Assembly: GCF_025060755.1 (NCBI RefSeq)
Contig: NZ_JANYUY010000027.1
Coordinates: 39,974 to 103,973, forward strand
Source: Paenibacillus doosanensis
Lineage (GTDB): Bacteria; Bacillota; Bacilli; Paenibacillales; NBRC-103111
Direction of reading: 5' to 3'
DNA: 64,000 nt
Both the position numbers and the translations under genes were made by a program. Within the stretch, counting starts at the first letter, position 1. Each line of letters begins with the position of its first letter. The notes beneath the pieces were generated by a model. That model was not told the DNA's origin. It did no database searches and saw only the letters and a list, made by a program, of their open reading frames with translations. Positions 1 to 8,742 of the stretch are shown here, in pieces.

Positions 1-292
1 CCCACTCCCTGTTCGTGCAGCAGCTTCTATACAGCTGCAACCCTTCCTCTGGGCTCCAGTCAAGACGAAGCTCCAGCTCCTGAACCGTATCCCAGTTGAG
101 CGGGACGTAGGTAACGTCGTTATAGACCAGGAACGGATATTCCGACTGCCGGTTGTTAATAAGCTGCCCGTTGACCTGAATCGGGAAAGCGGCGATGCGA
201 ACCTGCACTTCCCCTGCGGCCGCATGGGAATTTGCCGGAAATAACGGCAGAAGCATCATGCATACAAGCCATGCGGATAACCATCGTTTCAC
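1..292 (-). CDS. Partial secreted protein with copper-amine-oxidase-like stalk domain
   Basis: Translating the minus strand from a GTG at 292, preceded by GGAGG, gives about 97 codons that run off the left edge. The first ~26 residues form a signal peptide (Lys/Arg start, hydrophobic core, small residues then Ala-Ala-Ala). The following part, with the segment YPFLVYNDVTYVPLNWD, resembles the stalk domain called copper amine oxidase N-terminal, which is common in extracellular Paenibacillus proteins. That domain is a structural module and gives no catalytic role; the functional part lies outside the window. The fold call is by motif recall. Confidence 0.7.
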   Translation of the reverse strand, partial: MKRWLSAWLVCMMLLPLFPANSHAAAGEVQVRIAAFPIQVNGQLINNRQSEYPFLVYNDVTYVPLNWDTVQELELRLDWSPEEGLQLYRSCCTNREW

Positions 293-420
293 TCTCTCAC
301 ATCCTCCATATGTATTTTGAACTTGCACGAATCTCCGGCGGCCGGTCATTGCGGTACGGCGAGACGGCGGTCAAGCTCGCGCAGGAGGTATCACTGCCAA
401 ACTATAGACGCCGTTCCTTG

Positions 421-1335
421 CTAAAAAGTTTCTTTTCGGCCCAAGCCCGCCCCGCCGCCTTCCCGGTAATACCCGACCAGAAACCCGTAAAACTGCTTGG
501 CTACAGGACTTAAATACTTCCTCGCGTTCCAGGCGATGCCGATGCTTCTCCGGCAAGCCGGTTCCTTCACCTGCAGCAAGACGACCTCGGACGTATCGAC
601 CCGCTTGAGCTGCGGCAGCAAGGCTACGCCGAGTCCCGCGGCAACAAACCCGATGACCGTAACGGGGTCCTCTCCCTCGAACGTAATATTCGGCGGCAAA
701 CCGGCTTCCCTGAATAGCTCCTCGAAAATCGTCCTCGTCCCGTATCCTTTCTTCAGGGCGACGATGCGTTCGCCGGCAATTTCATGAAGAGCGATGCTTT
801 CGCGCAGCGCCAGAGGATGGCTCCTTGCGACATAGACGTACAGCTCCTCGCTCCACAGGTATTCCCATTCAATGTCGGGGCGTTCCTCCGTCATGGAAGA
901 CAAGCAGTAATCGATCTCGCCGCTGAGCAGCTGCTCCATCATTTCGCTGGACGATTTTTGATACAGCTGAAATTGAACGTGAGGATGCTCGGCGAGAAAG
1001 CGGCTGACGAGCTGCGGAACTTCAAATCCGCCCAGCGATTTCAAAAAAGCGAAAGACAGCGTTCCGTAATCCGGTTTGAGCAAATCCCATATCTCCTGCT
1101 TGGCTTCTTCCAGGTCCTGCAGTACGCGCGACGTTCGTTTATAAAACAGCTCCCCGTACGGATTGAGCGTCACGCCCCTGCCGACGCGCTCAAATAGAGG
1201 CACCCCAAGCTCCTCCTCCAGCTTGGCAATCGAACGACTTAGAGTCGATTGGGACACGGCTAGCCGCTCCGCCGCCCTCGTAAAATGCTGCATTTGCGCG
1301 ACAACTTGAAAATATTCGATCTGCTGCCATTCCAC
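421..1335 (-). CDS. LysR family transcriptional regulator
   Basis: 304 residues, the usual LysR length. The N-terminal ~60 residues are the winged helix-turn-helix (HFTRAAERLAVSQSTLSRSI, then LEEELGVPLFER), followed by a periplasmic-binding-like effector domain with the late GxGVALLP stretch. The start is a GTG at 1335 with AAGGA upstream. It is divergent from the TauE/SafE permease at 1483, so by LysR habit it probably controls that gene and itself. It resembles the GltC/CysL type in general form, but the effector cannot be read from sequence; sulfite, a sulfonate or another anion is a guess from the neighbour. Confidence 0.88.
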   Translation of the reverse strand: MEWQQIEYFQVVAQMQHFTRAAERLAVSQSTLSRSIAKLEEELGVPLFERVGRGVTLNPYGELFYKRTSRVLQDLEEAKQEIWDLLKPDYGTLSFAFLKSLGGFEVPQLVSRFLAEHPHVQFQLYQKSSSEMMEQLLSGEIDYCLSSMTEERPDIEWEYLWSEELYVYVARSHPLALRESIALHEIAGERIVALKKGYGTRTIFEELFREAGLPPNITFEGEDPVTVIGFVAAGLGVALLPQLKRVDTSEVVLLQVKEPACRRSIGIAWNARKYLSPVAKQFYGFLVGYYREGGGAGLGRKETF

Positions 1336-1373
1336 GGCATTTGCACTTCCTTATCCCGCAATATAGTCATTAC

Positions 1374-1391
1374 ATAATATCATGATTATAT
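1374..1391. promoter_or_regulatory. Imperfect palindrome between lysR and tauE, candidate operator
   Basis: An AT-rich imperfect dyad (ATAATATCATGATTATAT) sits in the 147-base divergent region between the LysR gene and the permease. LysR proteins often bind such dyads between divergent genes. No binding evidence is available. Confidence 0.35.
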
Positions 1392-1482
1392 TGAGTTTAA
1401 TACATTAGACGCATCATTATCAGACGTGATTTAATAGTGGGAGGATATGACAACACGTTACACGGTTTGGAGGAACGCTGGG

Positions 1483-2247
1483 ATGGGAATTTCAATTATA
1501 TTGTCCATGCTTGTCGTCGGACTTCTGCTCGGATTTGTCGGAGCGGGCGGCTCCGGTTTTATTATAGCGATGCTCAGCACCGCTTTCGGCTTTTCGATTC
1601 ATACGGCTCTCGGCACGTCGCTCGCCGCGATGGTGTTTACGACGTTATCCGGCGCATTCAGTCACTACCGCGAAGGGAATGTTGCTGTGAAGCCGGGTAT
1701 CGTTATCGGCATTACGGGAGCCGCGGGAGCATGGATCAGCTCGGGCTATTCCGCCTACGTCCCTGCCGAGCATCTGATGTGGATGACCGCGGGGATGCTG
1801 TTTCTCTCGTCGCTATTGCTCTGGATTCGCATGACGATGACGAGCCGCGCATCCCAAAACGGCGGACGGCCTCTCCGGGAATCGGGTGTCCGCTTCTGGC
1901 TTGCATCGGCGGCCATCGGAGCCGTTACCGGCGCGATGTCGGGCTTTTTCGGAATCGGTTCGACGCCTTTTATCCAGATCGGAATGATCATTCTGCTCGG
2001 CCTCTCCATCCGGCAAGCGGCGGGCACGACCATGCTGGTCATTATACCGATCGCGCTGGCCGGAGGCGCCGGGTACTATCAGATGGGCTACCTGGATATT
2101 CCGCTGCTGATTCAGGTTGTGGTCGGATCGATGATAGGCTCATACATCGGCGCCAAATTCACGAGCCGCGTTCCGCTCGGCGTGCTGAAGACCGCTATGA
2201 TCGCCATGCCTTCCATCGGCGCTTTGCTGCTCATGATACGCTCTTGA
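1483..2247 (+). CDS. TauE/SafE family sulfite/anion permease
   Basis: About 254 residues, almost entirely hydrophobic, with 7-8 membrane spans. It shows the two-halves pattern of TauE/SafE proteins: glycine-rich GxxxGFVGAGGSGF near the N terminus and GAMSGFFGIGSTPFIQ in the second half. The family exports or imports sulfur-containing or other small anions across the cell membrane. An in-frame ATG lies at 1447, but its GGGAGG is only two bases away; the ATG at 1483 has GGAGGA at 8 bases and opens directly with the first hydrophobic span, so 1483 is preferred. The divergent LysR gene is its likely regulator. Substrate is not determinable from sequence. Confidence 0.85.
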   Translation: MGISIILSMLVVGLLLGFVGAGGSGFIIAMLSTAFGFSIHTALGTSLAAMVFTTLSGAFSHYREGNVAVKPGIVIGITGAAGAWISSGYSAYVPAEHLMWMTAGMLFLSSLLLWIRMTMTSRASQNGGRPLRESGVRFWLASAAIGAVTGAMSGFFGIGSTPFIQIGMIILLGLSIRQAAGTTMLVIIPIALAGGAGYYQMGYLDIPLLIQVVVGSMIGSYIGAKFTSRVPLGVLKTAMIAMPSIGALLLMIRS

Positions 2248-2270
2248 AGGACTCGTCCCTTCCTTTTTTT
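2246..2270 (+). terminator. Weak rho-independent terminator after tauE
   Basis: A short AAGGA/TCCCTT hairpin that begins at the permease stop codon is followed by a run of eight T. The stem is short, so the call rests mainly on the T-run. Confidence 0.4.
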
Positions 2271-2356
2271 TGCAGAGCGGTCCTGGGACAAGCATGGCGC
2301 TTTGTCGAAGAATGCTGTAAAATAGTGTTATTCATCTAATTCATAAGGAGGGACCT

Positions 2357-2776
2357 ATGCGTAAGCTGTTTCCTTTCCTATGCGGGATCGGTTTCCTCGT
2401 GTATTCTCTCGGATTTTGTGCGGCGAGCCCTGTCCAAGCCGGTATTTTCGACAAAGTGAAAGATATTTATAACATGCCTGATAAGCTGAACGAGCTTCAA
2501 GATCAATACGATGAGGCCGCCCAAAAGCTGAGTGAGCAGCAGCAGAAGCTGCTGGACATGCAGCGGTATTCCGAAGAGCTCGCATTGAAAAATTCGGAAT
2601 TGACGAAGCAATTGGAGCAGATGAGCGAAGAACGCGCATCGCTCAAGCGCAATGCCGTCGGTGCGGCGGCCATTGTCGCCGGTCTGATTGCCGCCTACAT
2701 CCTGTCGATCCGCTTATGGCGTTATAGCGCATGGCGCAAGCAAAAGCAGCATAACGGAGGGATGTTCGGATCATGA
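2357..2776 (+). CDS. Exported coiled-coil protein with C-terminal membrane span
   Basis: 139 residues, not recognised as a named family. Residues 1-28 form a signal peptide ending in a VQA-like site. Residues ~38-95 are Glu/Gln/Leu-rich heptads that predict a coiled coil (LNELQDQYDEAAQKLSEQQQ). Residues ~100-118 form a membrane helix, followed by a basic tail. The start has AAGGAGGG at 6-7 bases. Its stop overlaps the start of the next gene by four bases (ATGA), so the two are translationally coupled and probably act together at the membrane. Function unknown. Confidence 0.78.
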   Translation: MRKLFPFLCGIGFLVYSLGFCAASPVQAGIFDKVKDIYNMPDKLNELQDQYDEAAQKLSEQQQKLLDMQRYSEELALKNSELTKQLEQMSEERASLKRNAVGAAAIVAGLIAAYILSIRLWRYSAWRKQKQHNGGMFGS

Positions 2777-3462
2777 GAGTGTCCGCTCCCCCGCCTCTCG
2801 GCCATGTCAGCCTCGCTCTGGAGTCCGACGAATCGCTGATCGTGCTGCATCCCAAGTCTATCCTCGCTTATCGGGGAATGCCGCATCAGCGGCAGGATCA
2901 GCTTATGAACTTATCGAGCGCCTATCATAAAAAGAGATGGATTCGTTCTTTGCTGCAAGGCCCGTGCGATATGATTCTGGGGCTCCCGCCGGGCTGTTCG
3001 CTAACTACCGTCGATATTGCGGATCGGGAAGAGCTGCTGTTCGATCTGCGAAACATCATGTATTTCTCCGAATCGCTGGCAACCAAAAGCGTCGTTCAAA
3101 AAATGCGCACCGCCTGGATTACGAAGGATCTCGTGCGCATTCGCTTCTCAGGCATCGGCAGCATCGGAATTTTGACCGCGGGCGATCTGGCCGTGCTTCA
3201 GCTGCATCCCGATAAGCCGATATTCGTAGACAAAAGCGCCTTGGTCGCTTATCCGCAAGCCGCCTCGATTGAGTTGTCCGTTTATGGCAATCCCTTGGCC
3301 AGCCAGCATATGAACGTGCAGTGGCGGCTGACCGGCAGCGGACCGGTTCTCATTCAGACGGGCCACAGGGATGCCGAGCTGATCGATCGTCTGCAGGACG
3401 ATAATGTGGTGAAACGCATTTTGCGGGAAGTGATCCCCTTCGGCAGCGTCTTTATCAAGTAA
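2773..3462 (+). CDS. AIM24 family protein
   Basis: 229 residues with no signal peptide and no membrane span. The beta-rich pattern, with repeated short strands ending in Gly-Ile/Leu and the stretch VRIRFSGIGSIGILTAGDLA followed by VDKSALVAYPQAA, matches the AIM24/TIGR00266 family, a double beta-helix fold of unclear biochemical role. It overlaps the upstream coiled-coil membrane gene by ATGA and is followed by a strong terminator, giving a two-gene operon. Family assignment is by motif recall; the function of bacterial AIM24 proteins is not established. Confidence 0.7.
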   Translation: MRVSAPPPLGHVSLALESDESLIVLHPKSILAYRGMPHQRQDQLMNLSSAYHKKRWIRSLLQGPCDMILGLPPGCSLTTVDIADREELLFDLRNIMYFSESLATKSVVQKMRTAWITKDLVRIRFSGIGSIGILTAGDLAVLQLHPDKPIFVDKSALVAYPQAASIELSVYGNPLASQHMNVQWRLTGSGPVLIQTGHRDAELIDRLQDDNVVKRILREVIPFGSVFIK

Positions 3463-3490
3463 ACTCCGTCTAACGGACATATGACGATTA

Positions 3491-3522
3491 GCCGCGCAGA
3501 GCCAGTCTCTGCGCGGCTTTTT
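3491..3522 (+). terminator. Rho-independent terminator of the AIM24 operon
   Basis: An 11-bp perfect stem GCCGCGCAGAG/CTCTGCGCGGC with a 5-base loop is followed by TTTTT. It closes the two-gene operon and separates it from the ger operon. Confidence 0.9.
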
Positions 3523-3667
3523 CCGCATCGCTCCCTTCCTTCCCTGAATACCCCCGTGCCAACTGGACACTATAAGGTACGGGTGAACTGGAACGATTTT
3601 ACTCGAAATGACTGCTGGAATTTCGGACATACGGAGCAGTACAAGACTCTGCGGGCGGGAAACGGAT

Positions 3668-4762
3668 ATGAATGCTAACAACGGCAAAATTACTTTCTTA
3701 CAAGCAGCTATGATCCTGATGCTTATGAACGGGCTGACGAATCACGTCATCGTGAATCCGATGATTTTGGACGCTTCCGGCCGTGACGCCTGGATCAGCG
3801 TAATCGTCACTGCATTCCTGTTCTTTCCCTGGTGTTTGCTGGTCACCTATATCGCCAAAAAATCCGGGCAGCAGAAGCTCCAACCCTGGCTTGCCCGGCA
3901 AACCAACTCTTTTATTTCGTGGATATTGATTATTCCCATCGCCCTGCAGCTGTTTATAATCGGCGGACTGACCGCTGTACATACGACCATTTGGACCATT
4001 ACCAACTATTTGCCCGCAACTCCCAAAATCGTTCTGAACGCCTCGCTGGTGCTCGTCTGTATGTACCCTGCGACGATCGGCATCCGGGCGATTGCCATAG
4101 GCTCAGGAATACTGCTGCCTACCGTCGTGCTGCTCGGCATATTCGTCGCCGTCTCCAACTCCCCCGAGAAGGACTACAATCTGCTGAAGCCTATCCTGGA
4201 ATTCGGCTGGAAGCCGGTTATGGACGGCATGCTGTTCGCTGGAGGGGGCTTTGCCGAGCTGATCGTCATTCTCGTTATGCAGCATCAGTTGAAGAGCGCA
4301 GTAAAGACATGGAAGTTTCTGATTCTCGCTTTCCTGATGGTATATATAATGCTCGGCCCCCTCGTTGGAGGCATTACCGAATTCGGTCCCGTCGAGGCCG
4401 CCAAGCAGATGATCTCTCCTTATGAGCAATGGCGTCTTGTGAAATTGGGCAATTATTTCGAGCATGTCGATTTCCTGTCCGTCTATCAATGGCTTTCGGG
4501 CGCTTGCGTACGAATCAGTCTCGCCCTCTTCCTGCTGGCCGATCTGATGCCGCTTAAAAAGCCCAAGACACGCAACCGCTTCATCATGGGAGTTTCTCTC
4601 TGCTACATTCTAATGTCGCTCGTCCCGTTGAATCAAAACGATTTTTACATGTGGATGTATCATTTCTATTTCCCCGGCTCCCTGTCCGTCATACTCGTTA
4701 TCACCATTATATGGGCGGTCATAGCATTGCTCAGCAAAGGAGTAAAGGAGAATCGCACATGA
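3668..4762 (+). CDS. Spore germinant receptor permease subunit (GerB family)
   Basis: About 365 residues with about ten membrane spans and the GerAB/spore-permease pattern: the opening GKITFLQAAMILMLMNG, a mid-protein LFAGGGFAEL, and a C-terminal run of hydrophobic helices. GerB subunits sit in the spore inner membrane and bind the small germinant. The ATG at 3668 is preferred over upstream in-frame codons because it begins at the conserved N terminus. It overlaps the downstream gerA-type gene by ATGA. The operon order B-A-C is less usual than A-B-C. The germinant cannot be deduced. Confidence 0.9.
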   Translation: MNANNGKITFLQAAMILMLMNGLTNHVIVNPMILDASGRDAWISVIVTAFLFFPWCLLVTYIAKKSGQQKLQPWLARQTNSFISWILIIPIALQLFIIGGLTAVHTTIWTITNYLPATPKIVLNASLVLVCMYPATIGIRAIAIGSGILLPTVVLLGIFVAVSNSPEKDYNLLKPILEFGWKPVMDGMLFAGGGFAELIVILVMQHQLKSAVKTWKFLILAFLMVYIMLGPLVGGITEFGPVEAAKQMISPYEQWRLVKLGNYFEHVDFLSVYQWLSGACVRISLALFLLADLMPLKKPKTRNRFIMGVSLCYILMSLVPLNQNDFYMWMYHFYFPGSLSVILVITIIWAVIALLSKGVKENRT

Positions 4763-6243
4763 GGATGCCGCAAAATTCAGAAGCTTCTTCCGCATGGACG
4801 GAGCAAGCCTTGCGCGATCTATTCGCCGATTCGGCCGATGTCCAGGTCCAGATCCATCAGGTGGACCCAAGTGAAGGCTCGCGTATGATGATGATCTATG
4901 CCGAGGGACTGTGCGATGCGGTCCAGATCGGCAAAACCGTGCTCCCGGAGCTGCTTTCCTACTATCGCTCCTCCAGCTTCAACTCCATGCACAGCGGGGA
5001 CTTTTACGGCTCTTTGCCCTTAATCGCGCTCGATCGCAATATGAACGAAGAACAATTGACGGACGCGGTTTTCCAGGGAGACCTTCTGCTTTTTTTCCAG
5101 CATACCCGGTCCTTATACAAGCTCAACATCTGCAACCCGCCGGGACGAACGCCGGAGGAATCGACGACGGAAATATCGATCAAGGGGCCGAAGGACGGCT
5201 TCGTCGAGGATATTACGACCAATGTCGCGCTCATTCGCAAGCGGATCCGCAGCAATTGTCTTCATTACGAGACGAGGATCATGGGCCGAAGGACGCGAAC
5301 CAAAGTCGGGTTGCTATACATCTACGATATTATCTCGCCGCAAGTGCTGGGCGAGGTGCGCAAACGGCTGGATAAGATCGATGTCGACGGTATATACAGC
5401 ATCGGTCAGTTGGAGGACAAGCTGGCCGATGTGAAATATTCGCTGCTGCCTCTGCTTGATTTCACCGGGAGGCCGGATTACGTCGTAAGCGCCCTGCTGG
5501 CGGGAAGATTCGTTATCGTCGTCGACGGCAACCCGTTCGTTCTTATCGGCCCGGCTTCCTTCTCTCTCATCATGAAATCGCCGGAGGACATTCATTTCAG
5601 CTTCCAGTATATTTCCTTCGCGCGGCTCATCCGGCTGTTCTGCTTCTGGCTGTCGATTTTTTTGCCCGGATTTTGGGTGGCTATAGCCGCCTTTCATCAA
5701 GATCAGGTTCCGTTCCGACTGATGGCCACCATTTCCGTAACGCGTCTGGGGCTGCCATTCTCCGCACAAATGGAAATGATCGTCCTTCTGCTGCTGCTCG
5801 AAATATTCCGCGAAGCGGGCGTACGGCTCCCCAGCTCCATCGGCCAAATCCTTACCGTCGTCGGCGGGTTGGTTATCGGGGACGCCGCTATCAGAGCGGG
5901 CTTGGTCTCGCCTTCGGTCGTTGTTGTCGGCGCGATTACGGCCGTATCCGGATCGACCTTGGTCAATCAGACGCTGAGCACGATGGTGGGAATTATCCGT
6001 ATCGGATCGTTTATCATCGCTTCGGTGCTGGGCATGTTCGGATTGATCCTCAGCATCATCCTGTTGATGTTTTACTTGTCCAAGCTGCAGTCGTTCGGCG
6101 TTCCCTATCTCGCGCCGATATCGCCGCTGCATGTCAAGGATTTGTTCAAAGCCTTTATGAGGGTACCGTGGAATCATATGCGCACCAGGCCGCAAACCTT
6201 GGACACGCAGGACTCCGATCATCAAGGAGAGGAACATAAGTGA
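4759..6243 (+). CDS. Spore germinant receptor A subunit (GerA family)
   Basis: About 494 residues. The N-terminal ~270 are soluble; the C-terminal half has about five spans, with the conserved region GRFVIVVDGNPFVLIGPASF and later SIGQILTVVGGLVIGDAAI, both typical of GerAA/GerKA. The A subunit forms the oligomeric ion channel of the receptor. The start at 4759 overlaps the previous stop and has AAAGGAG upstream. The 3' end overlaps the next gene by GTGA. Expression would be expected in the forespore, but no sigma-G site was confidently seen. Confidence 0.93.
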   Translation: MRMPQNSEASSAWTEQALRDLFADSADVQVQIHQVDPSEGSRMMMIYAEGLCDAVQIGKTVLPELLSYYRSSSFNSMHSGDFYGSLPLIALDRNMNEEQLTDAVFQGDLLLFFQHTRSLYKLNICNPPGRTPEESTTEISIKGPKDGFVEDITTNVALIRKRIRSNCLHYETRIMGRRTRTKVGLLYIYDIISPQVLGEVRKRLDKIDVDGIYSIGQLEDKLADVKYSLLPLLDFTGRPDYVVSALLAGRFVIVVDGNPFVLIGPASFSLIMKSPEDIHFSFQYISFARLIRLFCFWLSIFLPGFWVAIAAFHQDQVPFRLMATISVTRLGLPFSAQMEMIVLLLLLEIFREAGVRLPSSIGQILTVVGGLVIGDAAIRAGLVSPSVVVVGAITAVSGSTLVNQTLSTMVGIIRIGSFIIASVLGMFGLILSIILLMFYLSKLQSFGVPYLAPISPLHVKDLFKAFMRVPWNHMRTRPQTLDTQDSDHQGEEHK

Positions 6244-7391
6244 GCAAACTGAAACTGCTGCTTGGATGTCTGCTGTGCGTACTCTCTCTGACAGGATGCT
6301 GGAATTCCAAGGATATTCAAAATATGGCCTATGTGACGGCGCTCGGGCTGGACTATCAAGATGGCAAGTATATCACCTACGTGCAAGTGCTGAACTTTTC
6401 CAACGTCGCCAAAACGGAAAATTCCCAGATCGGCAACGTGATACCGGTGTGGATCGGCCGGGGAGAAGGCAAGACCGTGACGGAATCGTTCAACGCCATT
6501 TACGCCACCTCGCAAATCCGGGTTTTCTGGGGTCATGTCAAGGCGATCGTGTGCACCGAAAACATCCTTCACCGCGGAGATCGGATGAAAGAAGCCTATG
6601 ACATGCTCAACCGGTACCGCGAAATCAGATATAACATTTTGCTTTACGGAACGAAGGAGCCGCTGCAGGACATTTTTGCCCAGAAATCGATCTTGAACCT
6701 TTCCCCGCTGGATACGATCATGTATACGCCGGCTCAAATTTTTTCTCAGCGCTCCTATATTTTGCCTGTGTACGGCTTCAAGCTTATCGCCCAATACAAC
6801 GAAGCCGGCAATCCGGCGATGCTTCCCTCCCTGACTATCGATAAAGAAGGCTGGAGAGAAGACTATAAGGTCAAGTCGATGCTGAAAATTAACGGGGCTT
6901 ATTTTTTTCGGAAACAGCAGATGATAGGCTGGTTATCGGAGAGCGATCTCCAAGGATACCGGTGGCTGCAACGAAAGCTGGAACGCTCCCCTATAATGAT
7001 TCCGAACGAGCGCAATCCCAGCGCGGCCGTCGTTCTTCTCCATCCTACCGCCAAAATTAAACCGGTGTTCGAAAACGGCAAGCCGTATTACAACATCCGA
7101 TTGAAAATCGAAGCCTATTTGGACGAGCTCGCCAAGGAAATACCGGAGAAGGAAATCGAGAAGCAAGCGTCCAAGGTCGTCGAACAGCAAATCCGATACA
7201 CCTATAAAAAGGGACTGCAAATCCGGTCCGACGTGCTAAAGCTTGATCAATCGCTGTACCGCGAGTATCCCGATAAATGGCATGAGCTGCACCAGAGCCG
7301 GGAATTTATCCTGGAGGAGGACTCCTTGAAGCAAATTCACGTCCAGGTAGAGCTGCTTCATACGGGCAAATACAAGGGAAGGCAAAATTAA
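6240..7391 (+). CDS. Spore germinant receptor lipoprotein (Ger(x)C family)
   Basis: 383 residues. The N terminus is a lipoprotein signal with lipobox LTGC (Cys at ~20), followed by WNSKDIQNMAYVTALGLDY, the family signature. The C-terminal domain has the late VVEQQIRYTYKKGL pattern. The lipoprotein is needed for receptor assembly in the spore inner membrane. The GTG start overlaps the gerA stop, so all three subunits are translationally coupled. It is the last gene of the operon and converges on the DNA ligase gene, which shares the hairpin at 7398-7452. Confidence 0.92.
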   Translation: MSKLKLLLGCLLCVLSLTGCWNSKDIQNMAYVTALGLDYQDGKYITYVQVLNFSNVAKTENSQIGNVIPVWIGRGEGKTVTESFNAIYATSQIRVFWGHVKAIVCTENILHRGDRMKEAYDMLNRYREIRYNILLYGTKEPLQDIFAQKSILNLSPLDTIMYTPAQIFSQRSYILPVYGFKLIAQYNEAGNPAMLPSLTIDKEGWREDYKVKSMLKINGAYFFRKQQMIGWLSESDLQGYRWLQRKLERSPIMIPNERNPSAAVVLLHPTAKIKPVFENGKPYYNIRLKIEAYLDELAKEIPEKEIEKQASKVVEQQIRYTYKKGLQIRSDVLKLDQSLYREYPDKWHELHQSREFILEEDSLKQIHVQVELLHTGKYKGRQN

Positions 7392-7397
7392 CAATGA

Positions 7398-7452
7398 CAA
7401 AAAACCGCATGAGCCGCGGCGGTTGTGCATGGAACATGCGCCGCGGCTCATC
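7398..7452 (-). terminator. Strong terminator for the ligase gene, at convergent gene ends
   Basis: A 13-bp perfect stem (ATGAGCCGCGGCG with CGCCGCGGCTCAT) has its T-run on the minus strand (six A at 7399-7404 on plus). It overlaps the ligase stop codon. On the plus strand no T-run follows, so for the ger operon it would act only as a hairpin. Confidence 0.85.
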
Positions 7453-8359
7453 GCGGCTGCCACACGCATTCCGAAGCCGGCTTATTCCACAGAAATTGCT
7501 GGAATACGGTTCCGATCAACTGATGGGCGTCCGTTCTCTCCGCATATTGAATCCGGCAGCAGATACAAGGCTCTATCCACTGGGTCAAGGCGTCGCGGTG
7601 CGTATGGAGCGAGGCCGCCAGCTCCAAAAACTTCTGCCTGTCCTCCGCGTCGATCCCCTGTTCCACAAGGCCGACCGGCTTATTGGACACCGTGCGGAAA
7701 TTCAGCCCGGCGACAAGCGTGAACGGGCTCGTTCTGTATCCCAGGATCATGACGTCGATCGTTCGGACATGGTTGATCTGAAGCCAGTCCTCGCTCTTCG
7801 TCCCGAGACGATACCGCGAACTCATCCGTTTGGCGACAATACCCGCCATCCCCTGGCGTTCCGTCAGCTCGAATAAGGCTTTTCCTCTGACAGGTACTGA
7901 CAATGTCGGCATCAGCAAGCCACTAGACTTAATGATATCGCCGAGACGCCGTTTGCGCTCCGTTAACGGTTCGTTCAAATGCTCGCGGGCAGACATAAGC
8001 AGATCGAATGCTACGAATGTTACCGGGTGAGTAAGAACTGCCGTACGGATTTTGGCGGCTTGACTGATCCGCAGCCTGTAGGTGAAATCGTCGAAGACCG
8101 CCCGTTCTCCTCTCATCACGATGCCTTCGCAGTCCACAATCGCCGTATCCGATTGGATGGATGCGCACGCTTCCTGCAGCTCGGGAAATTTCGCGGTGAC
8201 ATTCATTCCTCTGCGGGTAAAAGCTTCGATACGCTTCCCCTGCTTATGCAGCAGTATTCGCTGCCCGTCCCATTTGGGCTCGAAAATCGTATTCTCGTCA
8301 TCGAACGGCTCCGGCGCTCTTCCGGCGATCATAGGCTTGAGCGGCGCGAATAACAGCAC
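7448..8359 (-). CDS. ATP-dependent DNA ligase (LigD-ligase-like), altered motif IV
   Basis: About 303 residues: an adenylation domain plus OB fold, like stand-alone bacterial LigD-type ligases. Visible motifs are EPKWDGQR with adenylated Lys29, DCEGIV, AFDLL, and the C-terminal OB-fold segment. In the usual EGIVAKR motif the glutamate, which helps bind the metal, is alanine (MAGIVAKR, Ala172, codon 7844-7846); GCG differs from GAG by one base. Activity is therefore uncertain. GGGGGAGGTGAT precedes two GTG codons; the one at 8359 has the ideal 8-base spacing from GGAGG and is chosen over 8368. Such ligases seal nicks in repair or spore DNA. No Ku gene is nearby. Confidence 0.85.
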   Translation of the reverse strand: MLLFAPLKPMIAGRAPEPFDDENTIFEPKWDGQRILLHKQGKRIEAFTRRGMNVTAKFPELQEACASIQSDTAIVDCEGIVMRGERAVFDDFTYRLRISQAAKIRTAVLTHPVTFVAFDLLMSAREHLNEPLTERKRRLGDIIKSSGLLMPTLSVPVRGKALFELTERQGMAGIVAKRMSSRYRLGTKSEDWLQINHVRTIDVMILGYRTSPFTLVAGLNFRTVSNKPVGLVEQGIDAEDRQKFLELAASLHTHRDALTQWIEPCICCRIQYAERTDAHQLIGTVFQQFLWNKPASECVWQPR

Positions 8360-8497
8360 AGTTATCACCTCCCCCTTTCATCTTTCCAAAAAGTTCATGA
8401 TCTTAACCCCGCGCTTTGAAAACGGCGGTTGGCAACGATTGAAGCGCTGCCACGCCCATCCGCTTCCCTCACCGGTTTCGGCATGCGGAAACCGGGG

Positions 8498-8742
8498 ACA
8501 AATCCCCCAAAAGCCATCCATGCCGCTACGCGGCACCACAGACAATGGAAATGGGGTACCAAGAATAATTTCCAGGGTAGTGACGTGATGCTCTGAAGCT
8601 TATTCCGTCCGCATCCAGCCTAAGCTGGATCGGCGTCTAACCCTTCCGCTGGGATCGTTCTATGGGTAGACATTACTTTAGGGGGGAGCCCACGGATATC
8701 CACAGGAAATGGCTGCGCATCATTTCCTAAACAACAAAAAAA
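8498..8742. repeat. Modular intergenic repeat, copy 1 (long form)
   Basis: Shares three blocks with 36538-36651: block A (ACAAATCCCCCAAA, 8498-8511), block B (27 identical bases, 8580-8606) and block C (about 71 bases with five substitutions and one indel, 8672-8742). Here A-B and B-C are separated by 68 and 65 bases, against one base each in copy 2. The B-C spacer contains a perfect 7-bp hairpin (ATCCAGC-ctaa-GCTGGAT, around 8614-8631). Just upstream, 8471-8500, is another hairpin, CCGGTTTC/GGAAACCGG. Block C ends in the poly-A that is the T-tract of the terminator at 8736-8770. It has no coding potential. It could be a structured RNA or a small mobile element. Confidence 0.75.

Noticed and set aside
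1437..2339. 300-codon frame overlapping the TauE/SafE permease
   Set aside because: Arg-rich translation typical of an out-of-frame shadow; the overlapping frame has membrane-protein features.
5314..6237. 307-codon minus-strand frame over gerA
   Set aside because: Gln/Arg/Asp-rich antisense translation without motifs; gerA on plus is unmistakable.
8498..8742. Group II intron or known riboswitch as identity of the repeat
   Set aside because: No domain V consensus, no reverse transcriptase and no riboswitch consensus recognised; the resemblance to IS200/IS605 ends is too loose to claim.
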